The notes under the pieces are model-generated. The model saw only the letters and a program-made list of their open reading frames with translations, searched no databases and was not told the origin of the DNA. From Streptomyces sp. MUM 203J (GTDB lineage Bacteria > Actinomycetota > Actinomycetes > Streptomycetales > Streptomycetaceae), in NCBI RefSeq assembly GCF_022414595.1, contig NZ_JADWYO010000001.1:62001-126000 (forward strand): a stretch of DNA of 64,000 bases. The letters are read 5' to 3'. The translations under genes were made by a program, and so were the position numbers. Of the stretch, positions 26,861 to 35,793 are shown in pieces. Each line of letters begins with the position of its first letter. Within the stretch, counting starts at the first letter, position 1.

Positions 26861-28290
26861 CTCTGGTCGTTGCGGGGCGGTGCCGTCCGTCGCCGGATCG
26901 GGTGTCCCAGGGCGCGTCTTCCGATCGCCACGGATGCCGCGTCGTGGCGTGTGGGTTTCCTGGTCTTGGTGGTGAGGGGTTTCTGCCAGTGCTGGGCGCC
27001 CCAGCGTGAGGTGTAGGCGGGGTTGACGGCGATGACGGTGATGCCGAGTTCGGCCGCCATCGCCACCAGCCGTGCCCGCAGTCCGGCTATGGGCATGCCG
27101 GAGATCAGCTTGCGGAACCGCTTGCGCCGTCCGTGCTTCTCCCGCGTCTTGTCCCGAGCGAAGTCGAGGTCCTCGATCGCGACCGACAGCCCGCGTCGGG
27201 CGGCCCAGTGCAGCAGACGGATCAGCGCATGCCTCACTTGCGCGTCGCGGTGCTGGGCGGTACCGGACAGGTCGAAGTCGAACCGGCGGGGTGCACCCAC
27301 CAGGTTGCCGTGGTGGTCGAGGTGCCAGGCGGCGAGGTGGTCGGCGTTGGTGTCGACCCCGATCACCCCACCAGCCCGCGCCGTCTCAAGGGGCACGGTC
27401 TTGACGGGTGGGATGGTCCAGGAGGCGGTCAGGTACCAGCGGCCCCGCACCGTGTCTTCGTGGATGCGGTAGGCGACTGCCCGGTTGGCCGTGACGCGGT
27501 CGCGCCACTGATCGCCCCGGTGCGGGAACGACACCTTCGTGGCAAGTACGTAGCGGCCGTGCGGGGCGTTGGCCAGGTGGACGAGCGGGGCGGGCAGCTT
27601 GATGTTCACCTCACCCTCGGGGGTCACACGGACCGTCTCGTTGCCGAACCGCCTCCCGCTCTCGCCATCGGCCTGGAAGAACCGGCGCCCCGCCTCCCAC
27701 CGGCGCCGCCACCCCTCCTCGCTGCGCTGGGCCGCCTGAAGGTTGTGGCGGGTGTTGAGCAGTCGCCTGCCGCCGCGAACCACGTGCACGACTCCGGCCT
27801 CACGGTCGGTCCGTGCTGCTTCGAGCCGGTCGCCAAGCACGTGCAGGCGCCGGGACTTGGCGAACCACTCCTGGCGGGTGCGGTAACCGCCCGGCGACCG
27901 CTTCGTCCCCTTCTCCCCGACCGGCAGGGACAGGCGGTGCGCGAGCGTGCGCACCCCCGCCTCCAGGCCCTGGATGTGCACGAGCTGACCCCGCCGGGCC
28001 AGCGCCCATTGGTCATGGGTGGCCTTGGTGATCGCCCCGGCCCACCGCGACGACGACTCCTGCGTCAACGCCCGCTTGCGCTCCGCCCACTGGCCGGTGT
28101 CGTGGTCCGTACCGGCGGCACAGCGCACCTTCAGGTCACGCGAGGCGAGCGACCCGAGATGGTCTCCCACCAGGCGCAACACCTCGGCGTCCCCGGCCGT
28201 CAGACCCTTCAAGCGGTCACGCACCGCCACCCCGGACGGCCCGAGCACGACGAACGGCGCCGCCACCACCCGCAGCACCTCACCACCCAC
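26656..28290 (-). CDS. tnpB: TnpB-related RuvC nuclease lacking the zinc ribbon
   Basis: 544 residues. TnpB proteins are RNA-guided DNA nucleases, ancestors of Cas12. All three RuvC acidic residues are visible: Asp313 in GVIGVDTNADHLA, Glu373 in SVAIEDLDFARD and Asp450 in TRHDAASVAIGRRALG. Between Glu373 and Asp450 there is no cysteine at all: the usual TSQxCxxCG...CxxCG ribbon is replaced by VNPAYTSRWGAQHWQKPLTT. The N-terminal part (about 1-300) is longer than in classic TnpB. The last about 95 residues are Arg/Pro-rich and look poorly conserved, perhaps because the guide RNA scaffold overlaps them. The GTG at 28290 follows GAGGGGG. The gene lies inside the split host gene, in the same direction. 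Confidence 0.85.
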   Translation of the reverse strand: MGGEVLRVVAAPFVVLGPSGVAVRDRLKGLTAGDAEVLRLVGDHLGSLASRDLKVRCAAGTDHDTGQWAERKRALTQESSSRWAGAITKATHDQWALARRGQLVHIQGLEAGVRTLAHRLSLPVGEKGTKRSPGGYRTRQEWFAKSRRLHVLGDRLEAARTDREAGVVHVVRGGRRLLNTRHNLQAAQRSEEGWRRRWEAGRRFFQADGESGRRFGNETVRVTPEGEVNIKLPAPLVHLANAPHGRYVLATKVSFPHRGDQWRDRVTANRAVAYRIHEDTVRGRWYLTASWTIPPVKTVPLETARAGGVIGVDTNADHLAAWHLDHHGNLVGAPRRFDFDLSGTAQHRDAQVRHALIRLLHWAARRGLSVAIEDLDFARDKTREKHGRRKRFRKLISGMPIAGLRARLVAMAAELGITVIAVNPAYTSRWGAQHWQKPLTTKTRKPTRHDAASVAIGRRALGHPIRRRTAPPRNDQRDRYGHRTAQAGSVAPGCEETRPRIPGPRTRCAPPGRGAKAGDQNAHHRSGHSAEHESWQQDSLPLSP

Positions 28291-28327
28291 CCCGCACCCC
28301 CTCTCGCACGCGAACCCGACAGCCGGA

Positions 28328-28360
28328 CACCTGTATCAACGCACCACACGCCTACAGGTG
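28328..28360. repeat. inverted repeat in the left end of the TnpB element
   Basis: CACCTGTA at 28328-28335 and TACAGGTG at 28353-28360 form a perfect 8-bp stem with a 17-nt loop, between the tnpB start and the left boundary. Sub-terminal hairpins of this kind are recognised by IS605-type transposases. Confidence 0.5.
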
Positions 28361-28420
28361 ACGCCCCACCACACCCCACCTCACCCAACACACGCATACG
28401 CGCACTCAGTACCCAACACC

Positions 28421-28630
28421 TCACAACCCCACCCCGCCGTGCTTCACGTTCCAGTCGCGCGCGATGCGGATCGCGTAGTCCTCGTTCAGGAACGGGTAGA
28501 AGATCGGCTGCTCCGGCAGCCGGGGCGGCCAGGCCCGCCGGTCGGCGGCGCGGACGAGGGCCGGCTCCTCGGGGCCCGTGGGGCGCCAGAGTGTGGCGGT
28601 CGTCGTCGGTGTGCCGTTCGCGCTGGTCAT
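28421..28630 (-). pseudogene. 5' half of the gene split by the TnpB element
   Basis: 69 codons from the ATG at 28630: after a short variable start, TLWRPTGPEEPALVRAAD, then PRLPEQPIFYPFLNEDYAIR and DWNVKHGG, ending VGL at a stop contributed by the element. This is the N-terminal half of the ADP-ribosylation/crystallin J1-like protein whose C-terminal half lies at 26488-26646. Its promoter and start appear intact, so a truncated 69-residue product could still be made. AAGGG lies very close to the ATG, so another start is possible. Confidence 0.82.
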
Positions 28631-28703
28631 GTCCCTTACCGTAATCAGCGGCCGACACCTACGACCAGCCGTTTTGTCCCGCCCTGAAGGAGTGTGACGT
28701 CCT

Positions 28704-29327
28704 GTGGCCCTCGCGCCATACCGCCTCGTCTGGATCTCCCTGTGGGTGGAGGCGCCGCCCTCGGAGGGTGCGGGGTTCACCTCGTTCTTCCGGGACGCGC
28801 TCGCCGTATACGGGGAGGCCGAGATGTCCGCGCCGGAGTGGTCGGAGCGGCGGCCCGGGTGGCTGCGGTTCGGGCTGGAGGTCACGCCCCACGGGTCCAC
28901 CGCCGCGTGCCTGCGGGAGCTGGGGTTCCGGTTCGACGAGACCGGCGGGTGGGAGTGGCCCGGGGACGGCGGCGCCTTCCTCCACCCCGCCGTCCGCCCC
29001 GGCAACGTGACGGCGGGCGAGGAGGAGGCCGCCGCCCCTCCCCGGTACCGCACCGGCGACGTCGTGCGGGTCGGGGACTGCGCCGAGGCGCGGGAGGAGG
29101 GGCTGGTCGGGGCGGAGGTGGCTGTCAGCAGCTCGCACTACCTGGACCCGGACGCCCCGCCCGCGCACCGCGCCTGGGACTGCATGGTGCACCGGCTCAA
29201 CAGCGACGAGCTGGAGCTGTGCCCCTTCCTGCCTGAGGACGCGCTGACGCCGACCGGGCGACGGGTCGAGCTGTACGGCGGCACGACGATCACCGTCAGC
29301 GCGGACGGCGCGGTACTGCACACGTAA
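28704..29327 (+). CDS. Hypothetical protein
   Basis: 207 residues from the GTG at 28704, with GAAGGAG eleven bases upstream. No signal peptide or membrane helix. The N-terminal part (WISLWVEAPPSEGAGFTSFF) and a C-terminal part (YRTGDVVRVGDCAEAREEGL, then a VSSSHYLDPDAP loop) suggest two small beta-rich domains. Codon use is typical of the host. I do not recognise a family or function. It diverges from the split crystallin-like gene. Confidence 0.75.
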   Translation: MALAPYRLVWISLWVEAPPSEGAGFTSFFRDALAVYGEAEMSAPEWSERRPGWLRFGLEVTPHGSTAACLRELGFRFDETGGWEWPGDGGAFLHPAVRPGNVTAGEEEAAAPPRYRTGDVVRVGDCAEAREEGLVGAEVAVSSSHYLDPDAPPAHRAWDCMVHRLNSDELELCPFLPEDALTPTGRRVELYGGTTITVSADGAVLHT

Positions 29328-29365
29328 CCGCCCGAGCAAGTAACCGTCCGGTTAACGGAAATGGC

Positions 29366-29419
29366 ATTTCGGGCAACGAACGAAATCCGGCCAAGTTGTT
29401 GACGCGGTCCTGACAGGAC
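29366..29419. promoter_or_regulatory. inverted repeats upstream of the M4 protease
   Basis: ATTTCG/CGAAAT (29366-29371 with 29381-29386) and GTCCT-GAC-AGGAC (29407-29419) lie around a TTGACG (29399-29404) that could be a -35 box. No clear -10 box follows. The second repeat could be an operator within the promoter. Confidence 0.35.
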
Positions 29420-29577
29420 TCGCCCTCCGGTGTCACTCTTCCTGCGTTCTTCCTCTGTTCTTCGCGCGTACTCCGCACGACCGCACGGGAGTTCGCGCGA
29501 ACTGCTCCGCCGCACTTCTTTGCACCACCCGGGGGCACACCCAGCCCCCGGCGACCCCCCTCGCAAAAGGAGTCCGC

Positions 29578-31614
29578 GTGAGATCCACGCCAACCCGTCG
29601 CGCGACCGCCACCGGAGCGCTCGTGGCGGCTGCCGCCATGCTCGCCGTGGGCGTCCAGACCGGCACCGCCACAGCCGACGACGCCCGGCTCGCCGCACCC
29701 CGCGGACAGGCCGTCGGCCAGGCCGACCCCGGCTCCCTGCCGGCCAAGCTCTCCCCCGCCCAGCGCACCGCGCTGATCAAGGCCGCCGACGCGTCCAAGG
29801 ACAGGACGGCGAAGGAACTCGGCCTCGGCACCAAGGAGAAGCTGGTCGTCCGCGACGTCGTCCAGGACCGCGACGGCACCACCCACACCCGCTACGAGCG
29901 GACCTACGACGGACTGCCCGTCCTCGGCGGCGACCTCGTCGTCTCCGCCGACCGCGCGGGTCAGCGGGAAGGCGTCGCCAAGGCGTCCCGGGCGGCCCTC
30001 AAGAGCGTCGACACCCGCGCCGGCCTCGCCCCGGCCGCCGCCGAGAAGCAGGCGCTCTCCGCGGCCAGGTCCGAGGGCTCCAAGGCCACGAAGCCCGAGC
30101 GGGCCCCGCGCAAGGTCGTCTGGATGGCCGAGGGCACACCCACCCTCGCCTACGAGACGGTCGTCGGCGGCCTCCAGCACGACGGCACGCCCAACGAGCT
30201 GCACGTCGTCACCGACGCCCGCACCGGCGAGAAGCTGTACGAGTGGCAGGCCGTCCACAACGGCACCGGCAACACCATGTACAGCGGCACGGTCACGCTG
30301 GGCACCGCCCAGTCCGGGTCCTCGTACACGCTCACCGACACCGGCCGCGGCAACCACAAGACGTACAACCTCAACCGCGGCACGTCCGGCACCGGCAGCC
30401 TCTTCTCCGGCTCCGACGACACCTGGGGCAACGGCTCCCCGTCCAACCTGGAGACCGCCGGCGCCGACGCCCACTACGGCGCGGCCCTCACCTGGGACTA
30501 CTACAAGAACGTCCACGGGCGCTCCGGCATCCGCGGCGACGGCGTGGGGGCGTACTCCCGGGTCCACTACGGCAACAACTACGTCAACGCGTTCTGGCAG
30601 GACAGCTGCTTCTGCATGACGTACGGCGACGGCTCCAACAACAGCAAGCCGCTGACGTCCATCGACGTGGCCGCCCACGAGATGACCCACGGCCTGACCT
30701 CGGTGACCGCCGGGCTGCGCTACAGCGGCGAGTCGGGCGGCCTGAACGAGGCCACGTCCGACATCTTCGCCGCCGCCGTCGAGTTCTACGGGAACAACTC
30801 CCAGGACAAGGGCGACTACCTGGTCGGCGAGAAGATCGACATCCGCGGCAACGGCACCCCGCTGCGCTACATGGACAAGCCGAGCCGCGACGGCAACTCC
30901 AAGGACTACTGGTACTCCGGCATCGGCAACGTCGACGTGCACTACTCGTCTGGGCCGGCGAACCACTGGTACTACATGCTGTCCGAGGGCTCCGGCAAGA
31001 AGACGGTCAACGGCGTCGACTACGACTCCCCGACCTCCGACGGGTTGCCCGTCACCGGCATCGGCCGCGACAAGGCGTCGCTGATCTGGTTCAAGGCGCT
31101 CACCACCAAGTTCACCACCACCACGAACTACGCGGGCGCCCGGGAGGGCACGGTCGCGGTCGCCACCGAGCTGTACGGCGCCAACAGCGCCGAGGTGCAG
31201 GCCGTCCAGCATGCCTGGGCCGGGGTCAACGTCGGCTCCCGCCCCGGTGGCGGCGACCCGGGTGACGGGAAGGTCTTCGAGAACGGCACCGACGTGAACA
31301 TCCCCGACCTGGGGACCGCCACGTCCACCGTCGACGTCACCGGCATCAGCGGCAAGGCGCCGTCGGACCTCAAGGTCGGCGTGGACATCGTCCACACCTG
31401 GCGCGGTGACCTGGTCGTCGACCTGGTCGGCCCGTCCGGCAGGGAGTTCCGCCTCAAGAACTCCAGCGGCGGCGACTCGGCGGACAACGTCAAGGAGACG
31501 TACACCGTCAACGCGTCCTCCGAGAACGCGAACGGCACCTGGACGCTGCGGGTGCGGGACACGGCCCGGTGGGACACCGGCTACATCAACAGCTTCAAGC
31601 TGACGTTCCCGTAA
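29578..31614 (+). CDS. Secreted M4 (thermolysin-like) metalloprotease with P domain
   Basis: 678 residues. A signal peptide (basic start, TGALVAAAAMLAVGV, cleavage near ATA-DD) is followed by an FTP/PepSY propeptide (about residues 40-200) and the mature zinc protease. The zinc motif HEMTH is at residues 367-371, with the third ligand Glu391 in GGLNEATSD. The C-terminal about 120 residues (NIPDLGTATSTVDVTGIS to SFKLTFP) form a proprotein-convertase P domain. The GTG start has AAGGAG five bases upstream. It would be secreted as a zymogen and digest extracellular protein. Inverted repeats sit upstream, and a terminator separates it from convergent glgP. Confidence 0.95.
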   Translation: MRSTPTRRATATGALVAAAAMLAVGVQTGTATADDARLAAPRGQAVGQADPGSLPAKLSPAQRTALIKAADASKDRTAKELGLGTKEKLVVRDVVQDRDGTTHTRYERTYDGLPVLGGDLVVSADRAGQREGVAKASRAALKSVDTRAGLAPAAAEKQALSAARSEGSKATKPERAPRKVVWMAEGTPTLAYETVVGGLQHDGTPNELHVVTDARTGEKLYEWQAVHNGTGNTMYSGTVTLGTAQSGSSYTLTDTGRGNHKTYNLNRGTSGTGSLFSGSDDTWGNGSPSNLETAGADAHYGAALTWDYYKNVHGRSGIRGDGVGAYSRVHYGNNYVNAFWQDSCFCMTYGDGSNNSKPLTSIDVAAHEMTHGLTSVTAGLRYSGESGGLNEATSDIFAAAVEFYGNNSQDKGDYLVGEKIDIRGNGTPLRYMDKPSRDGNSKDYWYSGIGNVDVHYSSGPANHWYYMLSEGSGKKTVNGVDYDSPTSDGLPVTGIGRDKASLIWFKALTTKFTTTTNYAGAREGTVAVATELYGANSAEVQAVQHAWAGVNVGSRPGGGDPGDGKVFENGTDVNIPDLGTATSTVDVTGISGKAPSDLKVGVDIVHTWRGDLVVDLVGPSGREFRLKNSSGGDSADNVKETYTVNASSENANGTWTLRVRDTARWDTGYINSFKLTFP

Positions 31615-31629
31615 GCCGGGAGACAGGCC

Positions 31630-31671
31630 GCGAGGGCCGGAGGGGCTGACATCGGCCCCTCCGGCCCTCGC
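31630..31671. terminator. bidirectional terminator, protease/glgP
   Basis: A perfect 17-bp stem (GCGAGGGCCGGAGGGGC and its complement) with an 8-nt loop sits between two convergent genes. Confidence 0.8.
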
Positions 31672-31683
31672 GCCCGTCCCGGG

Positions 31684-34332
31684 CTACCGCATCAGCACCC
31701 CCGCCCCCTCCCCCGCCGACTCCGCCGGCAGTGCCACCAGCCCCAGGTCCGCCCCCGACGCCAGCAGGTGGTGCGCGGGCAGCACCCGTACGGTGTAGCC
31801 GAACGGCCCCGTACGGTCCAGGTTCAGCGGCCCCTCGTACACCCACCGGCCCTGCTGGTCGGGCCCCGCACCGCCGCCCGACGGCTTCAGCGGGACCGCC
31901 CGCCCGTCGGCCAGCGCGTCGTGCGCGTCGACCCGGCCCGCCACCGCCTGCACCTCCACGTCCTCCGGCGTCAGGTCGCCCAGCGTCACCCGCACCCGCA
32001 GAGCCAGCGTCGAGCCCAGTTCGGCCACGTCACCGGCCTCGTCCGCCTCCACATGGTCCACGGCCACCCCGGGCCAGGCGGCCCGCACGCGGGACTTCCA
32101 CCCGGCCAGCTCGTGCGCCGCGTCCAGGTCCAGCGACCGGTGGGCGAGCGCCGCCGGGGTGTACAGCCGCTCCACGTACTCCCGCACCATCCGACCCGCG
32201 AGCACCTTCGGCCCCAGGGACGTCAGGGTGCGGCGGACCATCCCGATCCAGCGCTCCGGCAGTCCGCTCGCCCCGCCCCGGTCGTAGAAGCGCGGCGCGA
32301 CCCGCTGCTCGATCAGCTCGTAGAGGGCGTTCGCCTCCAGCTCGTCGCGCCGGTCCTCGTCGGTGGCCGCCCCGTCGGCGGTGGGGATGGCCCAGCCGAA
32401 GTCCGGGTCGTACCACTCGTCCCACCAGCCGTCCCGCACGGACAGGTTGAGGCAGCCGTTGAGTGCGGCCTTCATGCCGCTGGTGCCGCAGGCCTCCAGG
32501 GGGCGCAGCGGGTTGTTGAGCCAGACGTCGCAGCCGGGGTACAGCTTCTGCGCCATGGCCATGCCGTAGTCGGGCAGGAAGACGATCCGGTGGCGGACGC
32601 GCGGGTCGTCCGCGAACCTGACCATCTCCCGCACCAGCCGCTTGCCGCCGTCGTCGGCGGGGTGTGCCTTTCCGGCGACGACGATCTGCACGGGCCGCTC
32701 CGGGTGCAGCAGCATCTCGCGCAGCCGGTCGCGGTCACGGAGCATCAGAGTGAGCCGCTTGTAGGAGGGGACACGCCGGGCGAAGCCGATGGTGAGGACG
32801 TCCGGGTCCAGGACGTGTTCGGTCCAGCCGAGTTCGGCGGCTCCGGCGCCGCGCTCCCGCCAGGAGGCCCGCAGCCGGGCCCGGACCTCGTGGACCAGCT
32901 GCTCGCGCAGCTCGCGGCGGCACTCCCAGATCGCGGAGTCGTCGATGTCCGCCACGGCGTCCCAGCGGTTGGAGCCGCCGACGCTGAGGGCGTCCTCGGC
33001 ACGCTGGGTGCCGATGCGGCGGGCGCCCAGCCGGAACACCTCGGGGGCGACCCAGGTGGGGGCGTGGACGCCGTTGGTGATGGAGGTGATGGGCACCTCC
33101 TCGGGCTCGAAGCCCGGCCACAGGCCCGCGAACATCGAACGGCTCACCGCGCCGTGCAGGGTGGACACGCCGTTCGCCCGCTGCGCCAGGCGCAGGCCCA
33201 TGACGGCCATGTTGAAGAGGTTCGGCTCACCGCCGGGGTAGGTCTCGCGGCCGAGCTGCAGGATCCGGCCGACGTCCAGGCCGGGCAGTTCGGCGCCGGG
33301 CCCGAAGTGCCGGGCGACGAGGTCGCGGTCGAAGCGGTCGATACCGGCCGCGACGGGGGTGTGCGTGGTGAACACCGTCCCGGCGCGCACGGCCTCCAGG
33401 GCCGCGTCGAAGCCGGTTCCGTCGTCGGTGAGTTCACGGATGCGTTCCAGGCCGAGGAACCCGGCGTGGCCCTCGTTTGTGTGGAACACCTCGGGCGCGG
33501 GGTGGCCGGTGAGCGCGCAGTACGCGCGGACCGCCCGGACACCTCCTATTCCCAGGAGCATCTCCTGGAGCAGCCGGTGCTCGCTGCCGCCGCCGTACAG
33601 CCGGTCGGTGACGTTCCGTTCGCCCGGCCCGTTCTCCTCCACGTCCGAGTCGAGGAGCAGCAGCGGGACCCTCCCCACCTGCGCCTCCCACAGGTGGGCG
33701 TGCAGGGCCCGCCCGCCGGGCAGCGCGAGGGAGATCCGTACGGGGCTGCCGTCGGGGCGGCGCAGCAGGGTGACGGGCAGCTCGTTCGGGTCGAGCAGCG
33801 GGTAGTGCTCCTGCTGCCAGCCGTCACGGGAGAGGGACTGGCGGAAGTAGCCGTGCCGGTAGAGCAGGCCGACGCCGACGAGGGGGACGCCGAGGTCGCT
33901 GGCCGCCTTGAGGTGGTCGCCGGCGAGGATGCCGAGGCCGCCGGAGTACTGCGGCAGGGCGGCGGTGATGCCGAACTCGGGCGAGAAGTAGGCGATGGCG
34001 GCCGGGGGTTCGGCGCCCGGCTCGGCCTCCTCCCGCCGGTTCTGGTACCAGCGGCGGCCCCGCAGGTAGTCGTCGAGGTCGTCGGCGGCGGCGGTCAGGC
34101 GGCGCAGGAAACGCCGGTCCCTGGCCAGCTCCGCGAGCCGGGCGGCCGGGACGGAGCCGAGGAGCCGCACGGGGTCGCCCCCGGCGGCGCGCCAGCCCTC
34201 GGGGTCGACGGTCTGGAACAGTTCGCGGGTCTCGGCATGCCAGGACCAGCGCAGGTTGCGGGCGAGATCACTGAGCGGACGCAGGGCGTCGGGCAGGACG
34301 GGGCGGACGGTGAATCGACGGATGGCCTTCAC
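31684..34332 (-). CDS. glgP: Alpha-glucan phosphorylase (GT35, DUF3417 type)
   Basis: 882 residues. It releases glucose-1-phosphate from the non-reducing ends of alpha-glucan. The N-terminus (VKAIRRFTVRPVLPDALRPL, NLRWSWHAETRELF) is the DUF3417 domain of the actinobacterial type. AYFSPEFGITAALPQYSGGL and HTNEGHAGF are conserved phosphorylase segments, and the PLP lysine is in EACGTSGMKAALNGCLNLS. The GTG at 34332 follows GGTGGAA; the frame is open to 34458 without a ribosome site. In related genomes glgP usually faces glgE directly; here about 8.8 kb of other genes lie between them. Confidence 0.95.
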   Translation of the reverse strand: MKAIRRFTVRPVLPDALRPLSDLARNLRWSWHAETRELFQTVDPEGWRAAGGDPVRLLGSVPAARLAELARDRRFLRRLTAAADDLDDYLRGRRWYQNRREEAEPGAEPPAAIAYFSPEFGITAALPQYSGGLGILAGDHLKAASDLGVPLVGVGLLYRHGYFRQSLSRDGWQQEHYPLLDPNELPVTLLRRPDGSPVRISLALPGGRALHAHLWEAQVGRVPLLLLDSDVEENGPGERNVTDRLYGGGSEHRLLQEMLLGIGGVRAVRAYCALTGHPAPEVFHTNEGHAGFLGLERIRELTDDGTGFDAALEAVRAGTVFTTHTPVAAGIDRFDRDLVARHFGPGAELPGLDVGRILQLGRETYPGGEPNLFNMAVMGLRLAQRANGVSTLHGAVSRSMFAGLWPGFEPEEVPITSITNGVHAPTWVAPEVFRLGARRIGTQRAEDALSVGGSNRWDAVADIDDSAIWECRRELREQLVHEVRARLRASWRERGAGAAELGWTEHVLDPDVLTIGFARRVPSYKRLTLMLRDRDRLREMLLHPERPVQIVVAGKAHPADDGGKRLVREMVRFADDPRVRHRIVFLPDYGMAMAQKLYPGCDVWLNNPLRPLEACGTSGMKAALNGCLNLSVRDGWWDEWYDPDFGWAIPTADGAATDEDRRDELEANALYELIEQRVAPRFYDRGGASGLPERWIGMVRRTLTSLGPKVLAGRMVREYVERLYTPAALAHRSLDLDAAHELAGWKSRVRAAWPGVAVDHVEADEAGDVAELGSTLALRVRVTLGDLTPEDVEVQAVAGRVDAHDALADGRAVPLKPSGGGAGPDQQGRWVYEGPLNLDRTGPFGYTVRVLPAHHLLASGADLGLVALPAESAGEGAGVLMR

Positions 34333-34412
34333 GTGTTCCACCTTCGCAGGGAGTACGTACGTACAGTGGCGGACACACCACGGTATGCGTCCGCCCTCCT
34401 GCTCCGACCGTA

Positions 34413-34458
34413 GTGCCACGGCGCCGCGCGCGGCCATGGCGCGCGGCGCACGTGGCAC
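34413..34458 (-). terminator. hairpin after the FAD monooxygenase gene
   Basis: GTGCCAC (34413-34419) pairs with GTGGCAC (34452-34458) around an inner GCCGCGCG/CGCGCGGC stem. It begins 12 bases past the leftward stop at 34470 and closes the four-gene cluster. Confidence 0.65.
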
Positions 34459-34469
34459 TGGGGGCGCGC

Positions 34470-35777
34470 TCAGGGGCGCACGGCCTCCGGTATGTCGTAC
34501 GGGGAGCCCTGGTTGACGGTATCCGGGTCGTTGGCGGTGGCCGTGGCGTACCGGGCGGCGATGGCGCGCAGCTCGTCGGGTGGGATGACCTGGCCGATGT
34601 CGCTGAACCCTCCGGGGGCCCGCTGGTGGGCGAGGGTGATGACGGCCTCGGGTCCCTGCCTCCGGTTGGCCAGCTGGAGCTCGCTCATGGCGGGACGGCG
34701 CTCCTTCTCGTACGCGGCGAGGGCGTCCTCCGGGTCGCGGTGGACGGCCAGGGCGTGAGCGAGGGCGCGGGCGTCGAGGACGGACTGTGTCGCGCCGTTG
34801 GAGCCGACCGGGTACATGGCGTGGGCGGCGTCCCCGATGAGGGTGGTACGGCCGTCGGTCCAGCGGGGCAGGGGGTCGCGGTCCACCATGGGGTATTCGT
34901 ACGCGCCGTCGGCCGCGCGCAGCACCTCCGGGACACTGACCCCGCCGAACTCCCAGCCCTCGAAGTGGCCGAGGAACCGGCTGACCGGCACAGGCCGGTT
35001 CCAGTCCCCGAGGAACCGCTCGTCGACCGCTTCGGCGGGCACGGCCAGCGCCCAGTTGACGAGGATCTCGGGGCGCCGCAGGGACGGCTCGGTCATCGGG
35101 TAGACGACGGCGCGCCGCCGGTCGTCGCCCGCGATGAGCATGAACGAGCCGGTGCGGCGGGCGTCCATGCGGGACACGCCGCGCCAGACCAGCATGCCGT
35201 TCCAGGGCGGTTCGCCCTCGTCGGGGTGGAGGGCGGCGCGGACGGCGGAGCGGATGCCGTCGGCGCCGACCAGCACGTCCGGTTCGAGGGTGGCGACGCT
35301 GCGGGTGGCGCCGTCACGGTGCTCCAGCCGGACGCGGGGCCGGGCGCCGGGCCCGCGCTGCTGTTCGACGCCGGTGACGCGGACGCCGGTCACCAGGGCC
35401 TCGGGACCGAGGCGTTCCCGTACGGCGTCGGACAGGACGCGCTGGAGGTGGGCGCGGTGGACGGACAGCTGCGGCCAGTGGTGACCGGCGCGCAGCCCGC
35501 GCTCCTCGCGGGTGATGAGGGTGCCGCAGCGATGGTAGTAGCGCAGCTCCCGGGTGCGTACGGCGTCGGTCTCCAGGTGGTCGAGCAGCCCGAGCGCGTC
35601 GAGCTCGCGTACCGCGTTCGGCATCAGGTTCAGCCCGGCGCCGACCTCCCGCAGCTCGGCCGCGGCCTCGACGACGGTGACGCGGCCGAACCCGGCGGCG
35701 TGCAGGGCGAGCGCGGCGGTGAGCCCGGCGACGCCGCCGCCGGCGACCAGGATGTCGGGGGTGGTGGGGTGAGTCAT
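34470..35777 (-). CDS. FAD-dependent aromatic monooxygenase, PhzS-like
   Basis: 435 residues. The N-terminal Rossmann motif ILVAGGGVAGLTAALALHAAG, the DVLVGADGIRSAVR (DG) motif and LIGDAAHAMYPVGSNGATQS (GD motif) define class A flavoprotein hydroxylases. NLMPNAVRELDALGLL, MLVWRGVSR and YPMVDRDPLPRW closely resemble PhzS, which hydroxylates and decarboxylates a phenazine carboxylate. It would use NAD(P)H and O2 on an aromatic compound. The ATG at 35777 has AGGGGAG nine bases upstream and starts 17 bp after the PrnB-like gene, so it is the last gene of the cluster. Confidence 0.9.
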   Translation of the reverse strand: MTHPTTPDILVAGGGVAGLTAALALHAAGFGRVTVVEAAAELREVGAGLNLMPNAVRELDALGLLDHLETDAVRTRELRYYHRCGTLITREERGLRAGHHWPQLSVHRAHLQRVLSDAVRERLGPEALVTGVRVTGVEQQRGPGARPRVRLEHRDGATRSVATLEPDVLVGADGIRSAVRAALHPDEGEPPWNGMLVWRGVSRMDARRTGSFMLIAGDDRRRAVVYPMTEPSLRRPEILVNWALAVPAEAVDERFLGDWNRPVPVSRFLGHFEGWEFGGVSVPEVLRAADGAYEYPMVDRDPLPRWTDGRTTLIGDAAHAMYPVGSNGATQSVLDARALAHALAVHRDPEDALAAYEKERRPAMSELQLANRRQGPEAVITLAHQRAPGGFSDIGQVIPPDELRAIAARYATATANDPDTVNQGSPYDIPEAVRP

Positions 35778-35793
35778 GTCCGGTCGCTCCCCT

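Larger units (their letters stand above)
26650..28428 (-). mobile_element. TnpB-only IS element (IS605/IS607 type) inserted in a gene
   Basis: The boundaries come from the split gene on either side. The left flank (in gene orientation) ends GGGGTGGGG at about 28427 and the right flank begins TACGTGACC at 26649. The element starts about TTGTGAGGTG and ends about TTAGGAACGG. There is no target duplication, as expected for IS200/IS605 and IS607. A GG is present at both junctions, which is the target dinucleotide of IS607 serine recombinases. Only tnpB is carried; no tnpA is seen, so it needs a transposase in trans. Confidence 0.8.
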
